From Nafulsella turpanensis ZLM-10 (GTDB lineage: Bacteria > Bacteroidota > Bacteroidia > Cytophagales > Cyclobacteriaceae): a stretch of 64,000 bases of DNA. Below the pieces are notes generated by a model. It was given only the letters and a program-made list of their open reading frames with translations. It searched no databases and was not told where the DNA came from. This document shows positions 8,704 to 17,651 of this stretch, piece by piece. Every line of letters starts with the position of its first letter. Positions within the stretch are counted from its first letter, which is position 1. Location of the stretch: assembly GCF_000346615.1 (NCBI RefSeq), contig NZ_ANNU01000015.1:1-64000 (forward strand), read 5' to 3'. A program made the translations under genes and the position numbers.

Positions 8704-9582
8704 CTATTTACTGATGATATAGATTAAACTTGAATAGTTATTTGATGTACGTGCTTTTAAATTGGAGCGAAGGCCTACCAAGCTGGCTTTGGCCATATTA
8801 GGCTTCCCGGTTTTATGCTTTTCGCTTAGCATACTTACGTAATAGGCATCCAGCTTCATGGGGACAACTGCCTGTATATGCATATCAAATTTTCTCCACC
8901 ATTGCTCCATGGTCTGTTGGGTGAAATGGTACAAATGACGGGGTACATCATAAGCTGCCCAGTACTCCTGATAATATTGTGCATCATACGATTCGGAATT
9001 CGGAACGGCCACGAAAAGCATTCCCTTCGGCGCAAGTAGCTCTTTTATTTTTAAGCAGCTTTCTTCCAGATTAGAAATATGCTCCAGCACATGCCAAAGG
9101 GTAATGGCCTGGAACTGCTTTTCTTTTGTAACAGCATCAAGTGAGGCAAACAGGGGTTGTTGAACAAGCTGTTCGGCCTGGGCCCGGGCTTTATCATTTA
9201 CCTCTACCCCGCTAACGGTCCATTTAAGCTTTTTATTATAGTCAATAAACTCTCCTGTTCCGCAGCCTATATCCAGCAGTCTTCCTTTCTTTCCCCACTT
9301 TCCGATAAGCCTGCTTTTCTGCTGAATGGTGTAGATTCTCGCCAGTTTATAAAGGTTATTAATCAGGTTGTTTCCTTCATTTGTATGGGAGATATAATCT
9401 TCCGATTCATAATACTTTCCTAATTCACTTTCTACCGGTCTTGGGTTGGTAAACCTGAATCCGCAATGGTTGCAGGAAACAATTCTAAAGCTTTCCTGGC
9501 TCACCGAAAAGTCTTTCAGTTTTTTATACAAAGTAAAGTGCCCGCTCTTGCAAAGCGGGCATTGGTTGAGGTGTTCTTCCAT
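8704..9582 (-). CDS. Class I SAM-dependent methyltransferase with N-terminal zinc ribbon
   Basis: The protein has 292 residues. The N-terminus carries a four-cysteine zinc ribbon (CPLCKSG at about 8-14 and CNHCGF at about 37-42). A Rossmann methyltransferase domain follows with motif I LLDIGCGTGEF near residue 105, an acidic VSGVEVN strand-2 end, and the motif IV region ITLWHVLEHISNL. HVLEH is the hallmark of the Methyltransf_23 group. The substrate is unknown, and family members act on sugars, quinones or small molecules. It is encoded between mnmG (15 bases upstream) and the Ig-like lipoprotein (4 bases downstream), so it is probably cotranscribed. Confidence 0.85.
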   Translation of the reverse strand: MEEHLNQCPLCKSGHFTLYKKLKDFSVSQESFRIVSCNHCGFRFTNPRPVESELGKYYESEDYISHTNEGNNLINNLYKLARIYTIQQKSRLIGKWGKKGRLLDIGCGTGEFIDYNKKLKWTVSGVEVNDKARAQAEQLVQQPLFASLDAVTKEKQFQAITLWHVLEHISNLEESCLKIKELLAPKGMLFVAVPNSESYDAQYYQEYWAAYDVPRHLYHFTQQTMEQWWRKFDMHIQAVVPMKLDAYYVSMLSEKHKTGKPNMAKASLVGLRSNLKARTSNNYSSLIYIISK

Positions 9583-9597
9583 TTTTCTGATGGACTA

Positions 9598-11460
9598 TTA
9601 TCTTCCTAAATAAATCATGATGATGGAAATATCGGCCGGCGATACTCCACTTATTCGGCTTGCCTGCCCGATAGTAGCAGGCTTCATTTTGTGTAGTTTC
9701 TGCCGTGCTTCTGCCGAGAGTGCTGTAATTTTATGGTAGTCGAAATCTTCGGGTATCCTGTGGTTCTCCAAGCTGCCCATTTTTTCGGCCAGCTTTTCTT
9801 CTTTATCTATGTAATTATCGTATTTGATCTGGATTTCTGCCTGTTCCAGCACTTCTTTGCTATATTTTTTCAGGTATTGTGCCAGCTCACTATCTAGTTG
9901 CATGAGTTCCGGCATTCCTATTTGAGGGCGTTTTAGCAGCTGCATAGCCGATACCTTCTCCCGTATAGTGGCCGTATTCAAATCTTCCAGCGTATGATTG
10001 ATGGCTTCGGGCTCTACCTTTTTTAGTTTAAGGTCATTTAAAAGCCTTTTTACATCATTTCTTTTGTCGATCATTTTTTCCAGGCGCTCATCAGAGGCCA
10101 GTCCTAGTTTATGGCCGGCTTCTGTTAGCCTTAAATCTGCATTGTCCTGTCGTAGAAGAATTCTAAATTCTGCCCTGGAGGTAAACATCCGGTAAGGTTC
10201 TTCTGTTCCTTTATTGATTAGGTCGTCGATCAACACACCTATGTACGCATCGGATCTTTTTAGAATGAAAGGGTCTTTCTCGTGAACCTTGTTGTGCGCA
10301 TTTATGCCGGCCACTAAGCCCTGGCAGCCGGCTTCTTCATAGCCGGTGGTGCCATTTATCTGGCCTGCAAAATAGAGGTTCTCGATGAGTTTTGTCTCCA
10401 GTGTTTGGTTCAGTTGCGTTGGCGGGAAGAAATCATACTCGATGGCATAGCCGGGCCTGAACATTTTTACATTTTCGAAGCCTTCTATTTTGCGGATGGC
10501 TTTGTACTGGATGTCCTCCGGAAGCGAGGTGGAGAAGCCATTTACATATATTTCTACCGTATTCCAGCCTTCCGGCTCTACAAATATCTGGTGGCGATCT
10601 CTTTCTGCGAAGCGGTTGATTTTATCTTCTATCGAGGGGCAATAGCGAGGACCAAGGCCTTTGATGCGCCCGTTAAACATAGGAGAACGATCAAATCCTT
10701 CCTGCAGGCTTTCATGAACTGCTGTATTGGTATAGGTAATATAGCAGCTTCTTTGCTCTTTTAAGGGAGCAGTTGTAAGGTAAGAGAAGCATCCTGGCTC
10801 TTCATCGCCAAACTGTTCTTCCATTTTGCTATAATCAAGCGAGCGGCCATCTACTCTTGGGGGTGTTCCGGTTTTCATTCGGCCTGCCTCGAAACCTAAA
10901 CTTACCAGTTGCTCAGTTAATCCGGTTGCTGCTTTCTCGCCTGTTCTACCTCCGCCAAATTGTTTTTCACCTATATGGATGATGCCATTTAAGAAGGTTC
11001 CATTGGTGAGCACTACGGCTTTTGCCTTTATTTCCAGACCCATTCCTGTCTTTATTCCGACCACTCTCCCATCCTTCACCATTAATTCGCGCACCATTTC
11101 CTGCCAAAAATCCACGTTTGGGGTCTGTTCCAGCGCCAGGCGCCACTCTTCTGCAAAGCGCATCCGGTCATTCTGACTCCTTGGGCTCCACATGGCTGGT
11201 CCTTTCGATTTATTCAGCATCCGGAATTGAATCATTGACTTGTCCGATATAATACCGGACATGCCTCCCAATGCATCTATTTCTCGCACTATCTGGCCTT
11301 TGGCTACTCCTCCCATTGCAGGGTTACATGACATTTGGGCAATCGTATTCATGTTCATGGTCGCCAGCAAAACTTTCGAGCCCATTTTAGCTGCTGCATG
11401 TGCTGCCTCACATCCTGCATGGCCGGCACCTACTACTATTACATCGTAATCTGGAAACAT
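9598..11460 (-). CDS. mnmG: tRNA uridine-5-carboxymethylaminomethyl modification enzyme MnmG (GidA)
   Basis: This FAD enzyme works with MnmE to install the carboxymethylaminomethyl group on U34 of certain tRNAs. The start used here is the ATG giving MFPDYDVIVVGAGHAG (620 residues). The longer reading frame to 11523 would translate through a parS site and adds 21 residues without family support. The dinucleotide-binding GAGHAG motif lies near residue 11. Both GidA signatures are present, GLGPRYCPSIEDK (about 275) and YEEAGCQGLVAGINAH (about 375). The length is normal. mnmG is often near oriC in bacteria, which fits the DnaA boxes and parS sites here. Confidence 0.96.
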   Translation of the reverse strand: MFPDYDVIVVGAGHAGCEAAHAAAKMGSKVLLATMNMNTIAQMSCNPAMGGVAKGQIVREIDALGGMSGIISDKSMIQFRMLNKSKGPAMWSPRSQNDRMRFAEEWRLALEQTPNVDFWQEMVRELMVKDGRVVGIKTGMGLEIKAKAVVLTNGTFLNGIIHIGEKQFGGGRTGEKAATGLTEQLVSLGFEAGRMKTGTPPRVDGRSLDYSKMEEQFGDEEPGCFSYLTTAPLKEQRSCYITYTNTAVHESLQEGFDRSPMFNGRIKGLGPRYCPSIEDKINRFAERDRHQIFVEPEGWNTVEIYVNGFSTSLPEDIQYKAIRKIEGFENVKMFRPGYAIEYDFFPPTQLNQTLETKLIENLYFAGQINGTTGYEEAGCQGLVAGINAHNKVHEKDPFILKRSDAYIGVLIDDLINKGTEEPYRMFTSRAEFRILLRQDNADLRLTEAGHKLGLASDERLEKMIDKRNDVKRLLNDLKLKKVEPEAINHTLEDLNTATIREKVSAMQLLKRPQIGMPELMQLDSELAQYLKKYSKEVLEQAEIQIKYDNYIDKEEKLAEKMGSLENHRIPEDFDYHKITALSAEARQKLHKMKPATIGQASRISGVSPADISIIMIYLGR

Positions 11461-11478
11461 ATACTCTTTCTCTATTGA

Positions 11479-11494
11479 TGTTCCACGTGGAACA
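11479..11494. promoter_or_regulatory. parS: parS centromere site 1
   Basis: TGTTCCACGTGGAACA is a perfect 16-base palindrome and matches the ParB-binding parS consensus. It lies 18 bases upstream of the mnmG start. In most bacteria parS sites cluster around oriC, where ParB loads SMC and drives origin segregation. Confidence 0.9.
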
Positions 11495-11515
11495 GTTTGC
11501 TGAACAAAATAAAAC

Positions 11516-11531
11516 TGTTCCACGTGGAACA
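11516..11531. promoter_or_regulatory. parS: parS centromere site 2
   Basis: This is a second identical perfect TGTTCCACGTGGAACA palindrome, 37 bases centre to centre from site 1, in the mnmG-ybeY gap. Two exact 16-base copies this close cannot reasonably be chance. Confidence 0.9.
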
Positions 11532-11569
11532 GCTATGAATTGTCTTAATGGAAATACAAAATTAGGGAA

Positions 11570-12007
11570 TTATTGGTTCTCAAAAGGAAGCAAGAGAGAT
11601 AAAGATTGGTCTTCTTCCTGTCGCATCACCTTCTGTTCTTCTTCCGTTTTGTCAGGATAACCAAGTAAATGTAAAACACCGTGGATCATGACACGGTGTA
11701 GTTCTTCTTCAAAGTTTTTGGAGTATTCGGTACTGTTTTCTTTTACCCGATCGATGCTGATGAAAATATCCGCTTCAATGGAGTCTTCTTCTTCTGAATT
11801 ATCAAAGGTAATAATGTCAGTGAAATAGTGGTGATCAAGGTAGTCAATGTTTATCTGTTTGAGGTAAGCATCAGAACAAAAAACGTAGTTTATTTCATTA
11901 AGATGAGCACCCTTTCTTTTAATGATTTCTTTAATCCAGTTACGGAGGATTGTCTTCTTCTTTAGATTGAACGAAATATCTTCAGAAAAAAAATGAATAT
12001 TTTGCAT
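11570..12007 (-). CDS. ybeY: Endoribonuclease YbeY (rRNA maturation factor)
   Basis: This 145-residue metal-dependent RNase is involved in 16S rRNA 3' maturation and ribosome quality control. The signature HGVLHLLGYPDKTEEE lies around residues 108-123. The first two histidines of the usual H-x3-H-x5-H triad are present, while the third position is aspartate (GYPD). To my knowledge this Asp form is normal in Bacteroidota. A conserved DIITFD strand lies around 82-87. The gene follows the RsbW-like gene by one base and precedes the parS pair, so it forms an operon with DUF4175 and the ATPase. Confidence 0.92.
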   Translation of the reverse strand: MQNIHFFSEDISFNLKKKTILRNWIKEIIKRKGAHLNEINYVFCSDAYLKQINIDYLDHHYFTDIITFDNSEEEDSIEADIFISIDRVKENSTEYSKNFEEELHRVMIHGVLHLLGYPDKTEEEQKVMRQEEDQSLSLLLPFENQ

Positions 12008-12008
12008 A

Positions 12009-12413
12009 CTAATTCATGTAGAAACTCAACTCCACCGACCGTCCCTTGTCTTTGAAGGAAACTTCATCGGCTAAGTGCTTCATCAGGAAAATGCCCCGGC
12101 CACCTGGCTTCTCAATGTTTTCAGGCGCAGTAGGATCAGGCAAATCGTTATAGTCGAAACCGGGTCCTTCATCTTCAATAATAAAAGTGATCTGGCTTTC
12201 ATTTAGAATTAAGCAAAGCTTCACGTTCTTTTCCGGATCCAGTTTATTGCCATGACGGATGGCGTTATTTACCGACTCCGTAACGGCAATCATTATATTT
12301 CCATAAATTCCGTCGTCGAGCTGGTACTCCTCCTTGGCATTATCGATAAAGCTCTCAATCATGCGGATATTATCGAGTAAAGACGGAATTTCAATTTTAA
12401 TGGTGCTAATCAT
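12009..12413 (-). CDS. RsbW-like ATP-binding protein (anti-sigma regulatory factor / HATPase_c_2)
   Basis: This 134-residue stand-alone GHKL ATPase domain has the N-box VTESVNNAIRHGN (about 44-56), the G1 box DEGPGFDY (about 81-88) and the G2 box GGRGIFLMKHLAD (about 104-116). This is the form of SpoIIAB/RsbW serine kinases that bind anti-sigma antagonists. In Bacteroidota the partner is usually a STAS-domain protein, which is not encoded here. The gene sits between DUF4175 (20 bases upstream) and ybeY (1 base downstream). The kinase function is inferred from the family. Confidence 0.88.
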   Translation of the reverse strand: MISTIKIEIPSLLDNIRMIESFIDNAKEEYQLDDGIYGNIMIAVTESVNNAIRHGNKLDPEKNVKLCLILNESQITFIIEDEGPGFDYNDLPDPTAPENIEKPGGRGIFLMKHLADEVSFKDKGRSVELSFYMN

Positions 12414-12432
12414 AGGTGCTGTACGAATTTGT

Positions 12433-15400
12433 TTATAAACCTAGTCTTTTAAAATAGTTGTTTACTTCTTTCTTGTAATATGGATTCAGTTTCGGAGGAA
12501 CAGATTTTAAAAGCTCCACTTCCTTTTCCTTTTGTCTCAGGTACTCCTCGAAAGCTTCGGGTATTTTCCGTTCATAGTCTTTCGCTGTTTCACCTTTTCG
12601 CTCATCATCTTTCCCTCTTTCCCTCATTCCCTTTTCTGTTTCCAGGAGCCGGGTTAAAATTTCCTGTTGCCTTTCAATTAACTCTCTACTCAGGCGCTTG
12701 TTAACCAAATCACTTTCTGTTTCTTCCATCTGCTCCTGTACGCCTTTATTTCCTGGCTTACTTCCCGGCTTTCCGTTGCCGTACTTTTCTTCCAGTTCCT
12801 GCAGGGCCTGCCTTATTTTTTCCTGTTCGGCGGCTAAGCGAGCCAGTTCCTCAGATAACTGCCTGCCACTCTTTCCACTTTGCTTTAGCTGCTGTATTCG
12901 CTGGTTCAGCTGCTTTTGCAAATCACTCAATTTGGGAGCACCCTCTCCCTTTTTATTTTTATTCCCGGCCTGCGGCATACCCTGGGCATTCGCCATTTGC
13001 TCCTGCATTTGCTGGAGTACATCATCGAGCAGCAGCGCCAGGTTATTCATAGAGGTCATGGTAAACTGTTGTTTACCTACTGCCTCATTCTTTTTCCGCT
13101 CCTTTATTGCGTTTACGCTTTCATCGAGGTATTTGTTCATGTCGTTCAGCTCGCGTGTAACGAAAGCCTGAATCTGGAATACTCTTTCGGCCAGGGAACG
13201 CAAACTGTCCTCTAATATAACAGCATCCTCCTGAATCTTCAATTGTTGCTGTGCAAGATTAACAAATCTGGGGTTAGATTGATTAATTTCCCTGAATTCT
13301 TTCATCAGTTCTTCCTGGCTGAAAGAGAGGGTAAGCAGGTTATCGACAATATTCCGCAAATCGTCCAGGTTTTCCTGCATCATGCTCATTTGCATGCCAC
13401 TTTGCATTTCCTGCATCTTTTGCGCCATTTCCTTCATCTTTTCAGCTGCTTTTTGCTGTGCCTTTTGCGCCTTCTTATTCTTCCCTTTCTCCAGCGACTC
13501 CTGGCTTTCCTTTTGCTGCTCCTCAATTCTCTGCTGCTCTTCCTTAAAATCCTGTAAAGGGTTAGGGTTTTTTAACTCCTGGTTGAGCTGCTCGAGCTCA
13601 TCCATGGATTGCTTTATCTCCTCAAACTCTTTATTCAGCTCCTGTTGTTGCTGTTGCAATTCTTCTGTCGATTGTTGCTCTTTACCTGTTTGCTCGGCCA
13701 GCTCTTCCTGCTCTTTTCTCAACTCTTCCACTTCCTGCCTGGTTTCTTCCAGCTGGTGGTCGAACTTCATTCGCTTAAATAACTCCAGCGCGCGCTCCAG
13801 TTCTTTTTCCAGATTATCTTCCTTGTTCTTTAAGTTTTCCAGCACGTTCTGGAATTCTTCCGACTGGCCTTTTTCTTCCAGTAACTTTTGTAGTTCTTCG
13901 TAGAGGCGTTTCGTTTCTTCATCCAGCAACTCATTCATTAGCTGCTGTAGCTGTTCTGCCTTTTCCTGTATCTCCTTGTTTTGCTCCTCCGAAAAGCGCT
14001 CTCTTTGTTGTTTTAGCGCTTCGCTTTCTTCGGCCAGCTTTTCCAGCTGCTCTTCCATCTTTTTCCGCTCTTCCAGAATTTCCTGCAGGAGCTTTTCATC
14101 CTGGTAATTCACCTGCTTTTTGCCTCTGAGCCGGTCTTCTGCCTGCTGTATTTTCTCTTCCAGCTTTCGAGCCTGTTGTACACTCTTATCTATACCTTCT
14201 TCTGTATTCTGTTCTGCCTTGCTGATAAGTTCTCTGAGTTCCTCTTCATTTGGTGCCTGAAGGGTATAAACAGAGGTTTGAGAGGCCTTTGGTCCATTAA
14301 TGCCATCATTGTCCCACACTTTTACAAAGTATTCCAGCTGGTCGCCCTTCCTGAGTTGGAGACTATCGAGCGGCCAGCGTAAAAAGTAGCTCTGGCTAAG
14401 CTGCCTTTCCCCTAGCGGAAGAGGAATACTTTTGTAAGCCGTTGTTTCGCCCTCTCCATTTCGTTTAACCTTATAGAAGACTGACAGGCGGCTAAGGCCA
14501 TAATCGTCTGCTACATTACCACCCAGCACCACTAAATTAAAGAGGGTAGTATCCGCAAAAGGCTTCAGGCTGATATCCGGGTGCCGGTCAGGAATAACCT
14601 CAATCTGGTAACGAATTGGTTCTTTATTGCTGCTCCACTGGTTAAAGAGCTTTAAACTATATTCCTGGCTCTCAAGCAGTTGTTTTTCATAGTTAATAAG
14701 CTGGTTGTCAGATGATTGTAAAACGGTATCTTTTTTTGTTTCTCCAAAAGAAATTTGAAGGCTATCTGTATAGAGGGTTTTAAACTGCCAGTTTACCCGG
14801 GTACCTTCCGGTATCTGAAAGTTGCCAACATTGGCCAGTCGCTCATTTTCTTTATTCAGGTAGGAGGGGTACTGGAGGTGTACCTGAAAATTTTGAATGG
14901 CTGGCCGCTCTACTACCGCCAGTTCATATGAGTCGGAGCTGAAACCAGCTGCCTCAAAGGAAAATTCTTTCTCTTCCTGTACTTTAGAAAAGGTATAGGA
15001 AAACAGCCCTGCCGCTTCCTGCTTCATCTTTATTTGACGGCCGTTTAACCATATATAGGAGGTGCCAGGCTGGCTTTCTCCCTCATAGCGAAGGCGGAGG
15101 GTGAAGTCTTCGTTTTTAAAGGCCTGCAGGGTTTCATTTTCAATTACAAACCGGAAGGGAGCCTGGGGGGCGAAGTCCTGCCGGTAGTGAACAATACGGG
15201 TGGCTGAATCGGTAAAGAGGCCCGGAAGAAAAACAGCCGCGGCCAGAAAAAGAAGGAGAATCGGGAGTAAATAGGGCAGGTAGCGGGTGTTGGCCTGGTA
15301 GGTAATGGCTGAATCGAAGCGGATTGGGCTTATTTCGGCCGACTTTTGCCGGATACTGGCTGCCAATAGCTGATGGCCCTGCTCCCCTTGCCGGCGGTGT

Positions 15401-15744
15401 AGCTGCAGGAGATTAATAAGCTTGTCGCGCACTTCAGGGAAGGAGGAGCCAATACGGGCTGCAGCCTCCTCATCGGTAAGCGCCTTGTCGAGCCTAATAA
15501 GCCTGAGCAGGGGCGATAGCACCCAGCGGTAAAGCACAATGCCGGCAGTAAAGAGGAAGGCAAAGAAAAGCACAGTACGAACTTCCCTGCTGAAATGGGC
15601 GAAATGTTCTGCAAAGCTAAACAGGAGAAAAACCGCCAGCAGTACTGCCAGCGACCAGATGCTTCCTCTCAGCAGCAGGTTCAGGAAAAACTTACGTTTG
15701 TACTTCCTGATATTTTTTATAACAACATCTTCTGCATTATGCAT
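12433..15744 (-). CDS. DUF4175 family membrane protein with long coiled coil
   Basis: This very long protein (1103 residues) has two N-terminal membrane segments (about 20-45 and 55-78) and a third at about 155-175. A beta-rich extracytoplasmic part follows (about 180-500, with IWLNG and YQIEVIPDRHPDISL). A Glu/Gln/Lys-rich coiled coil runs from about 505 to 780. After it comes the conserved DUF4175 C-terminal region (MQMSMMQENLDDLRNIVDNL, NEAVGKQQFTMTSMNNLALL, RQLSEELARLAAEQEKIRQ) ending NPYYKKEVNNYFKRL. The function is unknown. In Bacteroidota the gene usually heads the ybeY-mnmG cluster, as here. Coding bias in the coiled coil produces long antisense open frames, which are not genes. Confidence 0.88.
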   Translation of the reverse strand: MHNAEDVVIKNIRKYKRKFFLNLLLRGSIWSLAVLLAVFLLFSFAEHFAHFSREVRTVLFFAFLFTAGIVLYRWVLSPLLRLIRLDKALTDEEAAARIGSSFPEVRDKLINLLQLHRRQGEQGHQLLAASIRQKSAEISPIRFDSAITYQANTRYLPYLLPILLLFLAAAVFLPGLFTDSATRIVHYRQDFAPQAPFRFVIENETLQAFKNEDFTLRLRYEGESQPGTSYIWLNGRQIKMKQEAAGLFSYTFSKVQEEKEFSFEAAGFSSDSYELAVVERPAIQNFQVHLQYPSYLNKENERLANVGNFQIPEGTRVNWQFKTLYTDSLQISFGETKKDTVLQSSDNQLINYEKQLLESQEYSLKLFNQWSSNKEPIRYQIEVIPDRHPDISLKPFADTTLFNLVVLGGNVADDYGLSRLSVFYKVKRNGEGETTAYKSIPLPLGERQLSQSYFLRWPLDSLQLRKGDQLEYFVKVWDNDGINGPKASQTSVYTLQAPNEEELRELISKAEQNTEEGIDKSVQQARKLEEKIQQAEDRLRGKKQVNYQDEKLLQEILEERKKMEEQLEKLAEESEALKQQRERFSEEQNKEIQEKAEQLQQLMNELLDEETKRLYEELQKLLEEKGQSEEFQNVLENLKNKEDNLEKELERALELFKRMKFDHQLEETRQEVEELRKEQEELAEQTGKEQQSTEELQQQQQELNKEFEEIKQSMDELEQLNQELKNPNPLQDFKEEQQRIEEQQKESQESLEKGKNKKAQKAQQKAAEKMKEMAQKMQEMQSGMQMSMMQENLDDLRNIVDNLLTLSFSQEELMKEFREINQSNPRFVNLAQQQLKIQEDAVILEDSLRSLAERVFQIQAFVTRELNDMNKYLDESVNAIKERKKNEAVGKQQFTMTSMNNLALLLDDVLQQMQEQMANAQGMPQAGNKNKKGEGAPKLSDLQKQLNQRIQQLKQSGKSGRQLSEELARLAAEQEKIRQALQELEEKYGNGKPGSKPGNKGVQEQMEETESDLVNKRLSRELIERQQEILTRLLETEKGMRERGKDDERKGETAKDYERKIPEAFEEYLRQKEKEVELLKSVPPKLNPYYKKEVNNYFKRLGL

Positions 15745-15801
15745 AGTAAAGCCTCACTTAATCTTTAAGGTACGTTTGCTAAGGGAAGCAGGTTTCTTCT
15801 T

Positions 15802-17571
15802 TTATTGAGAACGTAACTTCCTTGCCTGCTGAAAATAAACCTTGCTAAAATCGCGGTACTGCATGGGATTGTTAGGAAAATTCTTCACATACGACTGCAG
15901 GAGGCGGAAGCCCTCGTCATACCAGAGAACAATAATAGGAGCATCTTCCATCAGCACTTTCTCAGCCTCAATAAAATACTTATTTGCTTCACTTACAGAA
16001 CGTGCCCGCAGCGCCTGCTCGTATAATTTATTGAATTTAGCACTCGAATATCTGGCAATGTTCGGGTAGGCCGGTTCGCGCTGGTGGGTATCCATATTGC
16101 CGCTGTAGAAGACCCACAGGAAGTTCTCGGGGCTGGGGAAGTCGGCATACCAGGCAGAGCGCATTACATCAAACCGACCCTGGTAAGCATTTTCCAGTAG
16201 CTGGGCAAAAGGATAGGTGGCTATTTCCACCTGAATGTTCAGGTGGTCGCTCAGTTGCTTCTGTATCTCGACTGCTACATTGGTATTTCTGTCTCCTTCG
16301 GCATTGAGCATAAACTCTACTTTAGGAAAGCCTTTTCCGTTCGGGTAGCCTGCCTTTGTCAGGTAATACCGGGCCGAATCGACATTCAGCCGGTAGCCTG
16401 GTATCTCTGAAATATTATAATCGGTGAAAACCGGTGGTGTAATACCATGATGGCCCGGTGCAAAACCTTCATTATTGAGTACAAAGGTGAGGATTTTATC
16501 CCGATCGATGGCATAGCTGATGGCTTTACGAAGATCGGGGTTGCTGAATAGTTTCCGGTTAGCGGTATTAAAAGTCAGGAACTGGGTTACCATTTCGGGC
16601 TCTCTTTGCAATTCATACCTGTTAAATTCGCCATTTCCGGTAAGGTTGCTCTCCAGAATTTCAATAATATGCTCCGTTGGGAGGCGATATATCATGTCGA
16701 GGTTGCCCTTTTTAAACTCGAATAATTCAGATTTCTTGCTATTGATAAACTGTACATTTACCGCGTCCAGGAAGGGAAGAGGATTACCATAGTGGTCTTC
16801 GCCCCAGTAATTCGGATTCTTAGGCAGCACGATAGAAATGTTTTCTTCAACATTTCCCATTTCAAATGCGCCTGTCCCTACTGCTCTTATCCGCATATCA
16901 GGCCCATATTCTTCAAGGGCCTCAGGCGGGTAAATGAAGGTGGCCGGACGGGCAAGGTTTACCAGGAAAACAGAGTTGGGTTTGGTAATACTCAGGCGGA
17001 GGGTTAAAGAGTCGAGTACTTCTATTCCTTCTACGCCAAAAGAGGGGGTTTTACCTCCTGCGGAGGCTTTAAAGTAAGCATCGGCACCTTTGAGTAAACC
17101 AGCAAAGACTGAGTAATTCTGATTAAGGGCCGACTGCGTACAAAGCTGTGTAAAGCAGAAAGCTACATCAGCCGCGGTAAGCTTCCGTCCTTTACCCCCT
17201 GGGAAAGCAGGATCGTCGTGGAAATACACATTGTCGCGTAATTTAAAGGTATATACCGTGCCGGTCGAATCGAGCGTGTAGCTTTCGGCCAGGCTGTTCT
17301 CCAGCGTCAGGTCCAGATCATTAAATTTAAACAGGCCTTCATACATCTGCGAGGCTACCCGGTAAGAGTAAACATCGGTTATACTGGGCGGAAACAGATT
17401 TTTAATATATTCTGATTCGTTAATACGGAGCACCCCTCCATAGTAGTGGCCACCTTCGCCTTCGCGCACACCAGCCTGAAGCGTTTCTTCCTGCCCTTCC
17501 TCAGAGCTGGTACAAGCTCCTGTAAAAAGAACAGTTCCGGCCAGCAGGCCCAGGTACAATAATTTTTTCAT
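15802..17571 (-). CDS. ABC transporter substrate-binding lipoprotein (peptide type, SBP_bac_5)
   Basis: The protein has 589 residues. A lipoprotein signal ends FTGAC, with Cys at residue 20. The SBP family 5 body follows: GGVLRINESEYIKNLFPPSI, MYEGLFKFNDLDLTLENSLAESY, GRKLTAADVAFCFTQLC, VGTGAFEM, AISYAIDRDKIL and PNGKGFPKVEF. It is predicted to bind oligopeptides or related solutes at the membrane for an ABC importer. No permease or ATPase gene is adjacent. It lies 57 bases upstream of DUF4175 on the same strand and may share its transcript. Substrate specificity cannot be read from the sequence. Confidence 0.9.
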   Translation of the reverse strand: MKKLLYLGLLAGTVLFTGACTSSEEGQEETLQAGVREGEGGHYYGGVLRINESEYIKNLFPPSITDVYSYRVASQMYEGLFKFNDLDLTLENSLAESYTLDSTGTVYTFKLRDNVYFHDDPAFPGGKGRKLTAADVAFCFTQLCTQSALNQNYSVFAGLLKGADAYFKASAGGKTPSFGVEGIEVLDSLTLRLSITKPNSVFLVNLARPATFIYPPEALEEYGPDMRIRAVGTGAFEMGNVEENISIVLPKNPNYWGEDHYGNPLPFLDAVNVQFINSKKSELFEFKKGNLDMIYRLPTEHIIEILESNLTGNGEFNRYELQREPEMVTQFLTFNTANRKLFSNPDLRKAISYAIDRDKILTFVLNNEGFAPGHHGITPPVFTDYNISEIPGYRLNVDSARYYLTKAGYPNGKGFPKVEFMLNAEGDRNTNVAVEIQKQLSDHLNIQVEIATYPFAQLLENAYQGRFDVMRSAWYADFPSPENFLWVFYSGNMDTHQREPAYPNIARYSSAKFNKLYEQALRARSVSEANKYFIEAEKVLMEDAPIIVLWYDEGFRLLQSYVKNFPNNPMQYRDFSKVYFQQARKLRSQ

Positions 17572-17651
17572 ATTCGTGTATCCGTATGTAACGGTAATCT
17601 GTAATGGAATCGGAACCTTTTATGGATAATAGTAAATATAGTCCTATTTTA

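Noticed and set aside
12698-13903. Long Cys/Ser/Phe-rich plus-strand frames
   Set aside because: They are antisense to the Glu/Gln/Lys-rich coiled coil of the DUF4175 gene, whose codons produce such frames.
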